From NCBI GenBank assembly GCA_002319915.1, contig DCFQ01000035.1, forward strand, positions 1 through 38,059: DNA of 38,059 nucleotides, read 5' to 3'. Below the pieces are notes generated by a model. That model had not been told where the DNA came from and searched no databases. It worked only from the letters and a program-made list of their open reading frames with translations. The stretch comes from Bacteroidales bacterium UBA1800. GTDB lineage: Bacteria; Bacteroidota; Bacteroidia; Bacteroidales; VadinHA17. Shown here one piece after another: positions 23,846 through 32,018 of the stretch. Numbering within the stretch: the first letter of the stretch is position 1; each line of letters begins with the position of its first letter. Position numbers and translations under genes: made by a program.

Positions 23846-24136
23846 TTACTCAAGGCCTTTCAGCAGGATGGTGTCGCACCCGGCGGAGTTAAGCCTGTGC
23901 TTAAGGATCTTCTGGTAATCGTCAGAATAATACCAGGCATCAAATTCCTCCCTGCTCCCGAATTTGACCAGTACCGATTTCGTGTATTCCCAGCTTCCTT
24001 CAAGGATGTCAGGGGATTCGTCTATGGCAAGGTACTCCCCATTGTACCTTGAGAAGATCTCGTCAAAGTGTTCAAGATAGAGGTCATACTCAGCCGGATC
24101 GTTTATCCTGATATTGGCAGCAAAATAATAGCTCAT
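23846..24136 (-). CDS. DUF1330 family protein
   Basis: 96 residues, YYFAANIRINDPAEYDLYLEHFDEIFSRYNGEYLAIDE, then WEYTKSVLVKFGSREEFDAWYYSDDYQKILKHRLNSA. This is the DUF1330 dimeric alpha-beta barrel, related to ABM domains and of unknown activity. It is the first gene of the long minus-strand run of small enzymes; the 350-bp spacer upstream should hold its promoter. Confidence 0.88.
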   Translation of the reverse strand: MSYYFAANIRINDPAEYDLYLEHFDEIFSRYNGEYLAIDESPDILEGSWEYTKSVLVKFGSREEFDAWYYSDDYQKILKHRLNSAGCDTILLKGLE

Positions 24137-24487
24137 CGCTGTATTGTTTCAGTTCACTGGTAAAATGTATTCAGTTCTGACCAGGTCAGATCTTTCTAAA
24201 CTCCCGTCACGTCAGTCACAAAACAGACCGGCCCATGGCTGCCTGAAAAGGTGGGATCCTGATACCGCAATTTCCCCCGCTGGTGCGGCCATGCAGCCGA
24301 TAGTCCGGGATGCATTTTCTGCCGGATCCCTGCTGACCATCGAAAATAAAGTTAAGAAGTTTCCTCAAGATAATTGAGAGGTTTGGAGTGAAATTATTTC
24401 CGGCAAAGAATTCATGTTTCTCCTGCAATAAGAGACCAGAAACGGGGTCTCCTTATTACCGGTTTTTAATAAAGCCGTCCAATGCGT
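24137..24487. other. Spacer without a supported gene
   Basis: Short open frames exist on both strands (24144-24377 plus, 24216-24428 minus), but neither resembles a known protein and they overlap each other. Apart from the hairpin at 24427-24457 I see nothing definite. The promoter of the DUF1330 run should lie here, but no convincing TAnnTTTG box is found. Confidence 0.5.
24427..24457 (-). terminator. Hairpin downstream of the beta-barrel protein gene
   Basis: AATAAGAGACC (24427-24437) and GGTCTCCTTATT (24446-24457) pair with one bulged base over an 8-nt loop. It lies 30 bp beyond the stop of the minus-strand gene at 24488-25756 and ahead of the DUF1330 start, so a transcript end there is plausible. 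No T-run follows on the minus strand. Confidence 0.45.
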
Positions 24488-25756
24488 TCAGTTCATGATG
24501 ATTGTCATGCCGCCGCCGCCGGTGTTTCCGAATCGCGGGTTCACGACATTATTATAGATCGATCCGAAAGTAAAGGTAAGGCCGAAACTTGTAAAATACT
24601 GGAACTGGGTCGCAAGCTCCTTTCTCCTGAGAAGGACCTCTTCGGTTGTTGCGCCTCCCTTAACTAGACCAAGCTGATCATGAATAAGCGATGCGCTTCC
24701 GCCGAAATTGAGGTTCAATCCCTTGGCGATCCGAAGGTCTATGTATCCGTTAAGGGAATAATTGTTCCTTGACCAGTCATGGAAATAGTTGCTGTACTGG
24801 AAGCTTATGTCAATCGTGCCCCATTTCTGCACGACCTCGTAAGCCGCATTGAATGAATGCCTAAAATGGTTTTCCGCTACTTTGTCGTATATGGTGGAAT
24901 CAGTATAGTTCGCGAATGTGTATCCGAAGGAATACAACAGCCTGAGCTGCTTCCTTGTCGATTGGGAATATGGATACAGGTCATACTCGATCCCGGGCAT
25001 AGTAGTCAGCGAAAAATCCAGATTGCTGTAGGATGAGGCCTGGAGGGTCATCGATCCTCCGTACGACCAGTGATCTGAAATACTTCTGACAATCAAGGCA
25101 TTAATGGATTTGGAGTTACTCCTGCTGGTTATTATCGCAGTGTCGAGATCGTACTTGTCAAGGCTGAAGTTTAGCCTGCCGTTCAGGTTTATCTTCCAGT
25201 CCCTGGTAACCCTGGAGGCTGACAAGTTTCCGAAGAGGTAGCTTTCATTGAAAGATTTCTCTCCGTTAAGGAAGCCGTTCATGGAAGTGCTGAAGACCCA
25301 GCTGTTCCATTTATCGCTTGTGACCGTCTCTGATAACGGCTCGGTAAAGCTGATGTTCATGAATTTTGCCAGCGGCGTTTTTGCCACATAGCGTACCAGT
25401 CCCATCTTCAGGGTACTGACCTCCTTTGCGCGTACCTGGTCCTGCGTTTCACCGGGCATTGTGGTAAATGATATCGTATCGCGCATCCCTGAAAACTGGT
25501 GCTGACCCACGAGGAAATAGGTGAATTCCTGACCTCCCGATCCGGTGGTCTGGCGGGTCGAAATGATGTAGACGCCCGCGTCCCTGATGTCTCTTACATA
25601 ATTGATGTAGGGTATCTCCTTACGGATATAATCGGTAGCATCCATATACACGTTCAATGCATCTTTCCTGAGGGTGTCGGTTTTTTGAAGGTTTTCCTGG
25701 GGAAATGATGCCAGTGAGAAGAGTATAGCAATCGTGCAAAGAAAGAGTTTCTTCAT
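24488..25756 (-). CDS. Secreted, probably outer-membrane beta-barrel protein of unknown function
   Basis: 422 residues with signal peptide MKKLFLCTIAILFSLASFPQ. Residues about 35-85 (MDATDYIRKEIPYINYVRD, VYIISTRQTTGSGGQEFTYFLVG) form a small soluble domain. From about 135 on the sequence alternates polar and hydrophobic residues with turns and many Tyr/Trp/Phe (FSTSMNGFLNGEKSFNESY, INLNGRLNFSL, YSNLDFSLTTMPGIEYDLYP), typical of beta strands of an outer-membrane barrel. No named family is recognised. It is divergent from proB across a 296-bp AT-rich spacer. Confidence 0.7.
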   Translation of the reverse strand: MKKLFLCTIAILFSLASFPQENLQKTDTLRKDALNVYMDATDYIRKEIPYINYVRDIRDAGVYIISTRQTTGSGGQEFTYFLVGQHQFSGMRDTISFTTMPGETQDQVRAKEVSTLKMGLVRYVAKTPLAKFMNISFTEPLSETVTSDKWNSWVFSTSMNGFLNGEKSFNESYLFGNLSASRVTRDWKINLNGRLNFSLDKYDLDTAIITSRSNSKSINALIVRSISDHWSYGGSMTLQASSYSNLDFSLTTMPGIEYDLYPYSQSTRKQLRLLYSFGYTFANYTDSTIYDKVAENHFRHSFNAAYEVVQKWGTIDISFQYSNYFHDWSRNNYSLNGYIDLRIAKGLNLNFGGSASLIHDQLGLVKGGATTEEVLLRRKELATQFQYFTSFGLTFTFGSIYNNVVNPRFGNTGGGGMTIIMN

Positions 25757-25788
25757 TGGCAGGTTTTAGGAGGTGAATTCAACGGAGA

Positions 25789-25796
25789 ACAAAATT
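25789..25796 (-). promoter_or_regulatory. Bacteroidota-type -7 box (TAATTTTG) ahead of the beta-barrel gene
   Basis: On the minus strand TAATTTTG matches the TAnnTTTG consensus, ends 32 bp before the ATG at 25756, and is preceded 17 bp upstream by TTTC, a weak match to the -33 TTTG. The rest of the 25757-26052 spacer is AT-rich and contains no gene. Confidence 0.4.
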
Positions 25797-26006
25797 ATGA
25801 AAAAATGAATGCCCGAAATTGCCGCCTGCATGGATTAACACAACTTTAACAATCAGACTAAACAGTTAATTATTAATTCATTATCTGGCACGACAGCGGA
25901 TGGTGCATGACCGGTTGCCGGTGATTAAGCCCGGACTGATATGTCAATCTGTTTAATAAATTATATAAAAAATGCCATAATACTATTATTTAGTTATAAA
26001 AAATGA

Positions 26007-26014
26007 TAGATTTG
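26007..26014 (+). promoter_or_regulatory. Bacteroidota-type -7 box (TAGATTTG) ahead of proB
   Basis: TAGATTTG matches TAnnTTTG exactly and lies 38 bp before the proB start, a normal leader length. No good TTTG is found 19-21 bp upstream, so the promoter call rests on the -7 box and position. Confidence 0.4.
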
Positions 26015-26052
26015 CAGAATTTTATTCGATAACGGATCATTAATATTTAAAT

Positions 26053-27150
26053 TTGAAAAGTGTGGCTTCAGGTTTTAAGAGGGTGGCGGTCAAAGTCGGG
26101 AGCAACGTCATAACCGGCGAGGACGGTTCGCCCGATTCAGGAAGGATACTGAGGATCGTTGAGGATATCGCCGTGCTCTTCAAGAGCGGCACCGATGTGA
26201 TCCTTATCTCCTCGGGAGCAGTCGCTGCCGGAAGGAAAGGGATCAGGCTCTCAAAGTCCACTTCACTTGTGTCTTCAAAACAGGTGTTGTCGGCCATTGG
26301 GCAGGTGAAGCTGATGGCAAGCTACCAGTTCCTCTTCAGCAAGTATCTTATAAATGCAGGCCAGGTCCTGACAACCAAGGAAAGTTTCAGGGACCGCAGG
26401 CACTACCTGAATATGAAGAACTGCATCAGCTCTATGCTTGAAAACAAGATCCTGCCAATTATCAACGAGAACGATACGGTCTCTGTCAATGAGCTGATGT
26501 TCACAGACAACGATGAACTGTCGGGCATGATCTCATCGATGATGAACTGCGACTGCCTGATCATCCTTTCGAATGTCGACGGCCTCTATACAGGCAAACC
26601 GGGTTGCGAAGGTTCGGAGCTTATCGCTGTTATCGACGAGAGCTCGGAGGATATCAGCAAATACATTTCCACGTCCAGATCGGGTTTCGGAAGGGGAGGG
26701 ATGACTACGAAGTGCTCCATCGCCCGGAAAATTGCAGCCGAGGGAATAGATGTGTTCATTGCGAACGGAAGGCGGGAATCAATCATCAGGGATATTGTGG
26801 GAGGGAAGGATGTTCCCTGCACACGGTTCGTCGCAGGTCCCAAAAAAGCCAACAATGTGAAAAAATGGCTCTACCACTCCGGGACTTTTGCCAGGGGCGC
26901 CGTATACATCAACCAGGGTGCAAAAGAGGCCCTCCTCAGTGAAAAAGCCACGAGCCTGCTGATGATAGGCATAACGGAAATAGAAGGGACATTCAAAAAA
27001 GGCGATATTGTCAGTATCTGTGATGAGAACAGGGTCAGGATAGGCATCGGGAAGTCGCAACTCGATTCGGAAAAAGCGGTGCTGAACATCGGGAAGAAGA
27101 TGGGAAGGCCGCTGGTCCATTACGATTATATGCTGATCCCGGATAAATAA
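26053..27150 (+). CDS. proB: Glutamate 5-kinase with PUA domain
   Basis: 365 residues. It phosphorylates glutamate with ATP, the committed step of proline synthesis. The amino-acid kinase domain shows VAVKVGSNV (11-19), LISSGAVAAG (51-60), AIGQVKLM, IINENDTVS (137-145), FTDNDELSGMISS (150-162) and LSNVDGLYTG (172-181). The C-terminal PUA domain spans about 275-360 (ARGAVYINQGAKEALL, FKKGDIVSI). The start is TTG at 26053; the only alternative nearby is GTG three codons later, and a stop lies just upstream, so no ATG is available. It is followed 33 bp later by proA. Confidence 0.96.
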   Translation: MKSVASGFKRVAVKVGSNVITGEDGSPDSGRILRIVEDIAVLFKSGTDVILISSGAVAAGRKGIRLSKSTSLVSSKQVLSAIGQVKLMASYQFLFSKYLINAGQVLTTKESFRDRRHYLNMKNCISSMLENKILPIINENDTVSVNELMFTDNDELSGMISSMMNCDCLIILSNVDGLYTGKPGCEGSELIAVIDESSEDISKYISTSRSGFGRGGMTTKCSIARKIAAEGIDVFIANGRRESIIRDIVGGKDVPCTRFVAGPKKANNVKKWLYHSGTFARGAVYINQGAKEALLSEKATSLLMIGITEIEGTFKKGDIVSICDENRVRIGIGKSQLDSEKAVLNIGKKMGRPLVHYDYMLIPDK

Positions 27151-27183
27151 TGCAGTGAAAGCCAGATAAACCAAACCAGGAAG

Positions 27184-28431
27184 ATGGACTCTACCCCGGT
27201 ATTTAAAGCGGCTGCAAGGGCAGCAATTGAACTGAACCGCCTGGATGACGGCACTGTAAACGCCATCCTGCTCAAGTGTGCAGAAAAAGCGGAACAGGGT
27301 TCGGGCCACCTTGTTGCTGAAAACAGCAGGGACCTTGATAAAATGGAGCCTTCCAATCCGATGTATGACCGCCTTATGCTTACCCCCGGGAGGATCAGTT
27401 CGATAGCTTCCGATATGCGCAATGTAGCTTCACGCAACACCCCTTCAGGAAGGATCCTTTATGAGACTTCCAGGGGAAATGGCCTCAGGATCAGGAAAGT
27501 GTCGGTCCCATTCGGTGTAATAGGCGTTATTTATGAAGCCCGACCCAATGTCACATTCGATGTTTTCTCGCTTTGTCTTAAATCGGGTAATGCATGCATC
27601 CTCAAGGGCGGAAGTGACGCAATTTCCTCAAACGAGGCAATCGTGCAGCTTATCAGGGAGGTGCTTGCCGGTTTCGGGGTGAACGAAAATATCATAAGCC
27701 TCCTGCCATCGGGAAGGGAGGAGACCATCCAGCTGATGAAAGCCCGTGATTATGTCGACCTGATCATTCCCAGGGGGAGCCAGGCACTTATAGAGTATGT
27801 CAGAAAGAACTCAATTATACCGGTTATAGAGACAGGTGCCGGCATTTGTCATGCCTATTTTGACGAATCGGGCGACAGGGAAAAGGGAAAGGCAATTGTC
27901 TTTAATGCAAAGACCCGCAGAGTGAGCGTTTGCAACGCCCTTGACACCCTCGTGATCCATGCCTCGAGATTGGAGGATCTGGGTTATATCATCGGGCCAT
28001 GCGCGCAAAAGGAGGTGGTGGTGTATGCCGACGACAGATCATTTTCCGCTCTCGCCGGTAGCTACCCCGGGCACCTGCTTCAGCATGCCTTGGAAGAGTC
28101 GTTCGGGACGGAATTTCTTTCTTATAAAATGTCGGTCAAAACGGCAGGCTCAATCGATGAAGCTCTCGACCATATTGCCAGGTACAGCTCGAGGCACAGC
28201 GAATCGATTATTGCTGAGGATAAGGAGATGATCGACCGGTTCTGCAGGCAGGTCGATGCGGCAGCGGTTTATTCCAATGCTCCCACCTCGTTTACGGACG
28301 GTGTGGAATTCGGCCTAGGGGCCGAAATAGGGATCTCAACCCAGAAGCTGCATGCAAGGGGGCCGATGGGGCTGGAGGAGCTGAACACATATAAGTGGAT
28401 AATCGAAGGGGACGGCCAGGTGAGGCCCTGA
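27184..28431 (+). CDS. proA: Gamma-glutamyl phosphate reductase
   Basis: 415 residues of the aldehyde dehydrogenase superfamily. It reduces glutamyl 5-phosphate to the semialdehyde with NADPH, the second proline step. Seen are FGVIGVIYEARPNVT (110-124), LKSGNACILKGGSDA (132-146), LIIPRGS and the catalytic-cysteine segment NAKTRRVSVCNALDT with Cys250, then GLGAEIGISTQKLHARGPMGL near the end. Length and motifs are normal. It is in tandem with proB and 21 bp upstream of the aconitase gene. Confidence 0.97.
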   Translation: MDSTPVFKAAARAAIELNRLDDGTVNAILLKCAEKAEQGSGHLVAENSRDLDKMEPSNPMYDRLMLTPGRISSIASDMRNVASRNTPSGRILYETSRGNGLRIRKVSVPFGVIGVIYEARPNVTFDVFSLCLKSGNACILKGGSDAISSNEAIVQLIREVLAGFGVNENIISLLPSGREETIQLMKARDYVDLIIPRGSQALIEYVRKNSIIPVIETGAGICHAYFDESGDREKGKAIVFNAKTRRVSVCNALDTLVIHASRLEDLGYIIGPCAQKEVVVYADDRSFSALAGSYPGHLLQHALEESFGTEFLSYKMSVKTAGSIDEALDHIARYSSRHSESIIAEDKEMIDRFCRQVDAAAVYSNAPTSFTDGVEFGLGAEIGISTQKLHARGPMGLEELNTYKWIIEGDGQVRP

Positions 28432-28452
28432 CCCTGTTGAAGCCGACGGAAG

Positions 28453-30720
28453 ATGATATCAGGTACAGATACGATAAAGAAATTTTACGGTGAACTGCCG
28501 GGGAGGATCACACTCATCAGGAAGGAGGTTGGACACCCGCTTACGCTCGCGGAGAAGATCCTCCTGAGCCACCTTTCTGACCGAACCTCTTTTACCCCCG
28601 TTAAAAGGGGAAGCAGATATGCGGAATTCAGGCCCGACAGGCTTGCAATGCAGGATGCAACGGCACAGATGGCGCTGCTGCAGTTTATGATGACCGGCAG
28701 GAAAAGCTCGTCGGTACCGGCAACAGTCCATTGTGACCATCTTGTCATGGCCAACAACGGCGCAGCTGAAGATCTTGCAGAAGCGCTTGTGGCAAACCGC
28801 GAGGTGTACGGATTCTTGAGAACTGTATGCCGGAAGTACGGAATAGGATTCTGGAAGCCGGGATCTGGGATAATACACCAGATCCTGCTCGAGAATTACG
28901 CATTCCCCGGAGGTATGGTGATTGGCACTGACTCACATACCCCAAATGCCGGGGGACTGGGCATGATAGCCATTGGTGCTGGAGGTGCGGATGCCGTAGA
29001 TGTGATGGCTGGAATGGGCTGGGAGCTGAAGCTCCCATTCATTACAGGCATAAAGCTTACAGGCAGGCTGAGTGGATGGGCCTCTCCAAAGGATGTCATA
29101 CTACGGGTTGCGGGGTTGCTTACCGTAAACGGGGGGACGGGACATATCATTGAATATTTTGGCGACGGTGCAGCAACCATTTCGTGTACCGGGAAAGCCA
29201 CCATCTGCAATATGGGGGCGGAGACGGGAGCAACCTGCTCACTTTTCGGATTTGATGATGAGATGAACAGCTACCTCTCCTCCACCGGGAGGGCTGACAT
29301 AGCACGCCATGCATCGGAGGTCCGGCAGCATCTTACCGGGGATCCGGAAGTCTACGCTGACCCCGGAAAATATTTCGACAGGGTCATGGAGATCAACCTG
29401 TCGGAGATCGAGCCGCATATCAACGGCCCGTTCACACCCGACCTGGCAACCGGTCTTTCGCGGATGAAGTCTGCAGCTGAAGAGAACGGATGGCCGCTGA
29501 AGGTCGGGACCGCCCTTATCGGTTCCTGTACGAATTCATCGTTCGGCGACCTGGAACGGGCAGCGTCTGTAATTCAGGATGCCCTTGACAATGGGCTGGC
29601 CCTGGGATCGGAGCTCTGCATATCCCCGGGCTCGGAACGGGTAAATTCGCTGGCGGAGCAGCAGGGACTGATGGACCTCTTCAGAAGGGCGGGCGCCCGG
29701 ATCTTTGCAAATGCCTGCGGTCCCTGCATTGGCCAGTGGCAGCGGGAGGGCGCCGGTGAAAGAAAGGTCAACACGATAATCCACTCGTTCAACAGGAACT
29801 TCGCCAAAAGGGCCGACGGGAACCAGAACACCCATGCGTTTGTCGCTTCCCCCGAACTGGCTGCTGCAATAGCAGTCGCAGGGAGGCTTGACTTTAACCC
29901 GCTGACAGATACTCTCCGTAACCATGAAGGAAAGGAGGTTATGCTGAAGGTCCCTGCTTCACCAGGAACCTGGCACCTCACTCCCGGTGAAGCCATAGAG
30001 GGGGTATCGGAAGAATTTGATCCGGCAACGATAGTTGAGATCGATCCGGCTTCCGACAGGCTCCAGTCCCTCGACCCTTTCCCTGCATGGGATGGCCGGG
30101 ATATGGAAGGCCTTCATCTCCTGATCAAGGCGAAAGGGAAGTGCACTACCGATCATATATCAATGGCCGGCAAGTGGCTCAGGTATCGCGGGCATCTTGC
30201 CAATATTTCCGGGAACTATATGACCGGGGCCGTCAATTATTTCAACGGCAGGGCAAATCTCGTCCTTAATCAGCTCGGGAACTCCTTTGGCCCTGTGCCT
30301 GAAGTTGCCAAAGCCTACAGGGACCATTCGGCCGGATCAATAGTGATAGGAGAGGAGAACTTCGGAGAGGGCTCCTCACGCGAGCATGCCGCACTTGAAC
30401 CTAGGTTCCTCGGGGTGAAGGCCATCCTGGTAAAATCGTTCGCCCGGATCCACGAGTCGAATCTTAAGAAACAGGGGATCCTTGCCCTCACCTTCAGTGA
30501 TAAGGGTGATTACGACAAGGTAATGGAGACCGACAGGATTGATATCACCAGGTTGGGTGCGTTCGCGCCCGGAATACCTCTTGAGGTAGTGCTGCACCAC
30601 GCCGACGGAACCACAGAAAGGATTACCGTATCTCAATCCTTCAGCGAATCGCAGATCGGGTGGTTCAGGGCCGGGAGCGCCCTTAACCTGATCAGGCGGT
30701 CGGAGGAAAATGATTATTAA
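28453..30720 (+). CDS. acn: Aconitate hydratase, mitochondrial-type
   Basis: 755 residues. It interconverts citrate and isocitrate through a [4Fe-4S] cluster held by Cys359 (GSCTNSS) and Cys422/Cys425 (NACGPCIGQW), nearly the same numbering as mitochondrial aconitase. Also visible are VHCDHLV (92-98), GTDSHTPNAGGLG (158-170) and the swivel-domain motif GEENFGEGSSREHAALEPRFLG. No IRP-type RNA-binding extension is present, in line with the shorter mitochondrial class common in Bacteroidota. The icd gene follows after 20 bp. Confidence 0.96.
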   Translation: MISGTDTIKKFYGELPGRITLIRKEVGHPLTLAEKILLSHLSDRTSFTPVKRGSRYAEFRPDRLAMQDATAQMALLQFMMTGRKSSSVPATVHCDHLVMANNGAAEDLAEALVANREVYGFLRTVCRKYGIGFWKPGSGIIHQILLENYAFPGGMVIGTDSHTPNAGGLGMIAIGAGGADAVDVMAGMGWELKLPFITGIKLTGRLSGWASPKDVILRVAGLLTVNGGTGHIIEYFGDGAATISCTGKATICNMGAETGATCSLFGFDDEMNSYLSSTGRADIARHASEVRQHLTGDPEVYADPGKYFDRVMEINLSEIEPHINGPFTPDLATGLSRMKSAAEENGWPLKVGTALIGSCTNSSFGDLERAASVIQDALDNGLALGSELCISPGSERVNSLAEQQGLMDLFRRAGARIFANACGPCIGQWQREGAGERKVNTIIHSFNRNFAKRADGNQNTHAFVASPELAAAIAVAGRLDFNPLTDTLRNHEGKEVMLKVPASPGTWHLTPGEAIEGVSEEFDPATIVEIDPASDRLQSLDPFPAWDGRDMEGLHLLIKAKGKCTTDHISMAGKWLRYRGHLANISGNYMTGAVNYFNGRANLVLNQLGNSFGPVPEVAKAYRDHSAGSIVIGEENFGEGSSREHAALEPRFLGVKAILVKSFARIHESNLKKQGILALTFSDKGDYDKVMETDRIDITRLGAFAPGIPLEVVLHHADGTTERITVSQSFSESQIGWFRAGSALNLIRRSEENDY

Positions 30721-30740
30721 AATTATTTGACTTTGCTGAT

Positions 30741-32015
30741 ATGATCGAAGTAAGGATTCACATGAAAGACGGGAGGCTGGTGGTACCTGAAATTCCCGTT
30801 ATTCCGTATATCGAGGGGGACGGTACGGGCCCGGATATCTGGCATGCCGCCGTCAGGGTTTTCGATGAGGCAGTTTACAGTGCCTACAGGGGCAAAAGGA
30901 GAGTAAGCTGGAAGGAAGTGCTGGCGGGAGAAAAAGCCTTTAAGCTTACAGGCAGCTGGCTGCCGGATGATACCCTGGTGAATTTCAAAAACTGCCTCGT
31001 GGGAATTAAAGGCCCACTGACGACACCTGTCGGTGAGGGCATGAGATCTCTCAATGTAGCCCTTAGGCAGGAGCTTGACCTCTACACCTGCTACAGGCCG
31101 GTGAGGTACCTGAAGGGAGTCCCCAGTCCTGTGAGGCATCCTGAGAATGTGAACATGCACATCTTCCGGGAGAACACCGAAGATATTTACGCGGGAATTG
31201 AATTCCCGTTCCGGCAGCCGGAGACGGAACGCCTGAAAGAATTCCTTACAGGCGAGATGGGGATCAGAAAGATAAGGTTCCCGGAGACTTCAGCATACGG
31301 GATCAAGCCCGTATCACTCGAAGGATCGGAAAGACTGATAAGGCAGGCAATACGGTTTGCGGTCGGCAGGAAATTGCCGTCGGTTACACTGGTCCACAAG
31401 GGAAATATCATGAAGTATACCGAAGGAGCGTTCATGAAATGGGGTTACGCACTCGCCTCCAGGGAATTTGCAGGGAAAGTGTTCACCTGGCAGGATTACA
31501 AAAGAACCGCAGACACATTTGGGGAACCTGCTGCCGGTGATGCCATGAAGAAGGCGGTTTTGGACGGGAGGGTAATCATCAAGGATGTGATTGCAGATGC
31601 GTTCCTTCAGCAGATCATCATAAGGCCGGAAGAATACTCCGTCATTGCCACGCTGAACCTTAACGGCGATTATATTTCCGATGCGCTTGCAGCCCTCGTG
31701 GGAGGGATCGGGATCGCCCCGGGCGCAAACATAAACTATGAAACGGGACATGCAATATTTGAAGCCACGCACGGCACTGCCCCGAAATATGCAGGACAGG
31801 ACAAGGTCAATCCCGGCTCGGTCATCCTGTCGGGGGTCCTCATGTTCGAATACATGGGCTGGAATGAGGCTGCCGGAATAATAAGCCGGGCGATCGAAAA
31901 AACAATACTTGAGGGGCGGGTGACATATGATTTCCACAGGCTGATGGAGAATGGTTCACTCCTCAGGACATCAGAATTTGCTGATGCAATTATATCAAAC
32001 ATTCAAAATCCTTAA
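30741..32015 (+). CDS. icd: NADP-dependent isocitrate dehydrogenase
   Basis: 424 residues, E. coli Icd type. It oxidises isocitrate to 2-oxoglutarate. RSLNVALRQELDLYTC holds the substrate-binding serine equivalent to E. coli Ser113, the site of AceK phosphorylation there. NADP preference is suggested by Lys-Tyr in GTAPKYAGQD, Val in DKVNP, and Tyr/Arg in VTYDFHRL, matching E. coli Lys344, Tyr345, Val351, Tyr391 and Arg395. IEGDGTGPD and ENTEDIYAGIEF are also clear. The gltA start lies only 3 bp after the stop. Confidence 0.96.
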   Translation: MIEVRIHMKDGRLVVPEIPVIPYIEGDGTGPDIWHAAVRVFDEAVYSAYRGKRRVSWKEVLAGEKAFKLTGSWLPDDTLVNFKNCLVGIKGPLTTPVGEGMRSLNVALRQELDLYTCYRPVRYLKGVPSPVRHPENVNMHIFRENTEDIYAGIEFPFRQPETERLKEFLTGEMGIRKIRFPETSAYGIKPVSLEGSERLIRQAIRFAVGRKLPSVTLVHKGNIMKYTEGAFMKWGYALASREFAGKVFTWQDYKRTADTFGEPAAGDAMKKAVLDGRVIIKDVIADAFLQQIIIRPEEYSVIATLNLNGDYISDALAALVGGIGIAPGANINYETGHAIFEATHGTAPKYAGQDKVNPGSVILSGVLMFEYMGWNEAAGIISRAIEKTILEGRVTYDFHRLMENGSLLRTSEFADAIISNIQNP

Positions 32016-32018
32016 ACA

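Noticed and set aside
10987..24136. Chromosomal integron cassette array
   Set aside because: Gene types and single orientation fit cassettes, but several genes overlap or are 1-15 bp apart, leaving no room for attC sites, and no integrase or repeated attC-like hairpins are seen.
24144..24428. Two small overlapping open frames in the spacer before the DUF1330 gene
   Set aside because: They have no recognisable similarity and exclude each other.
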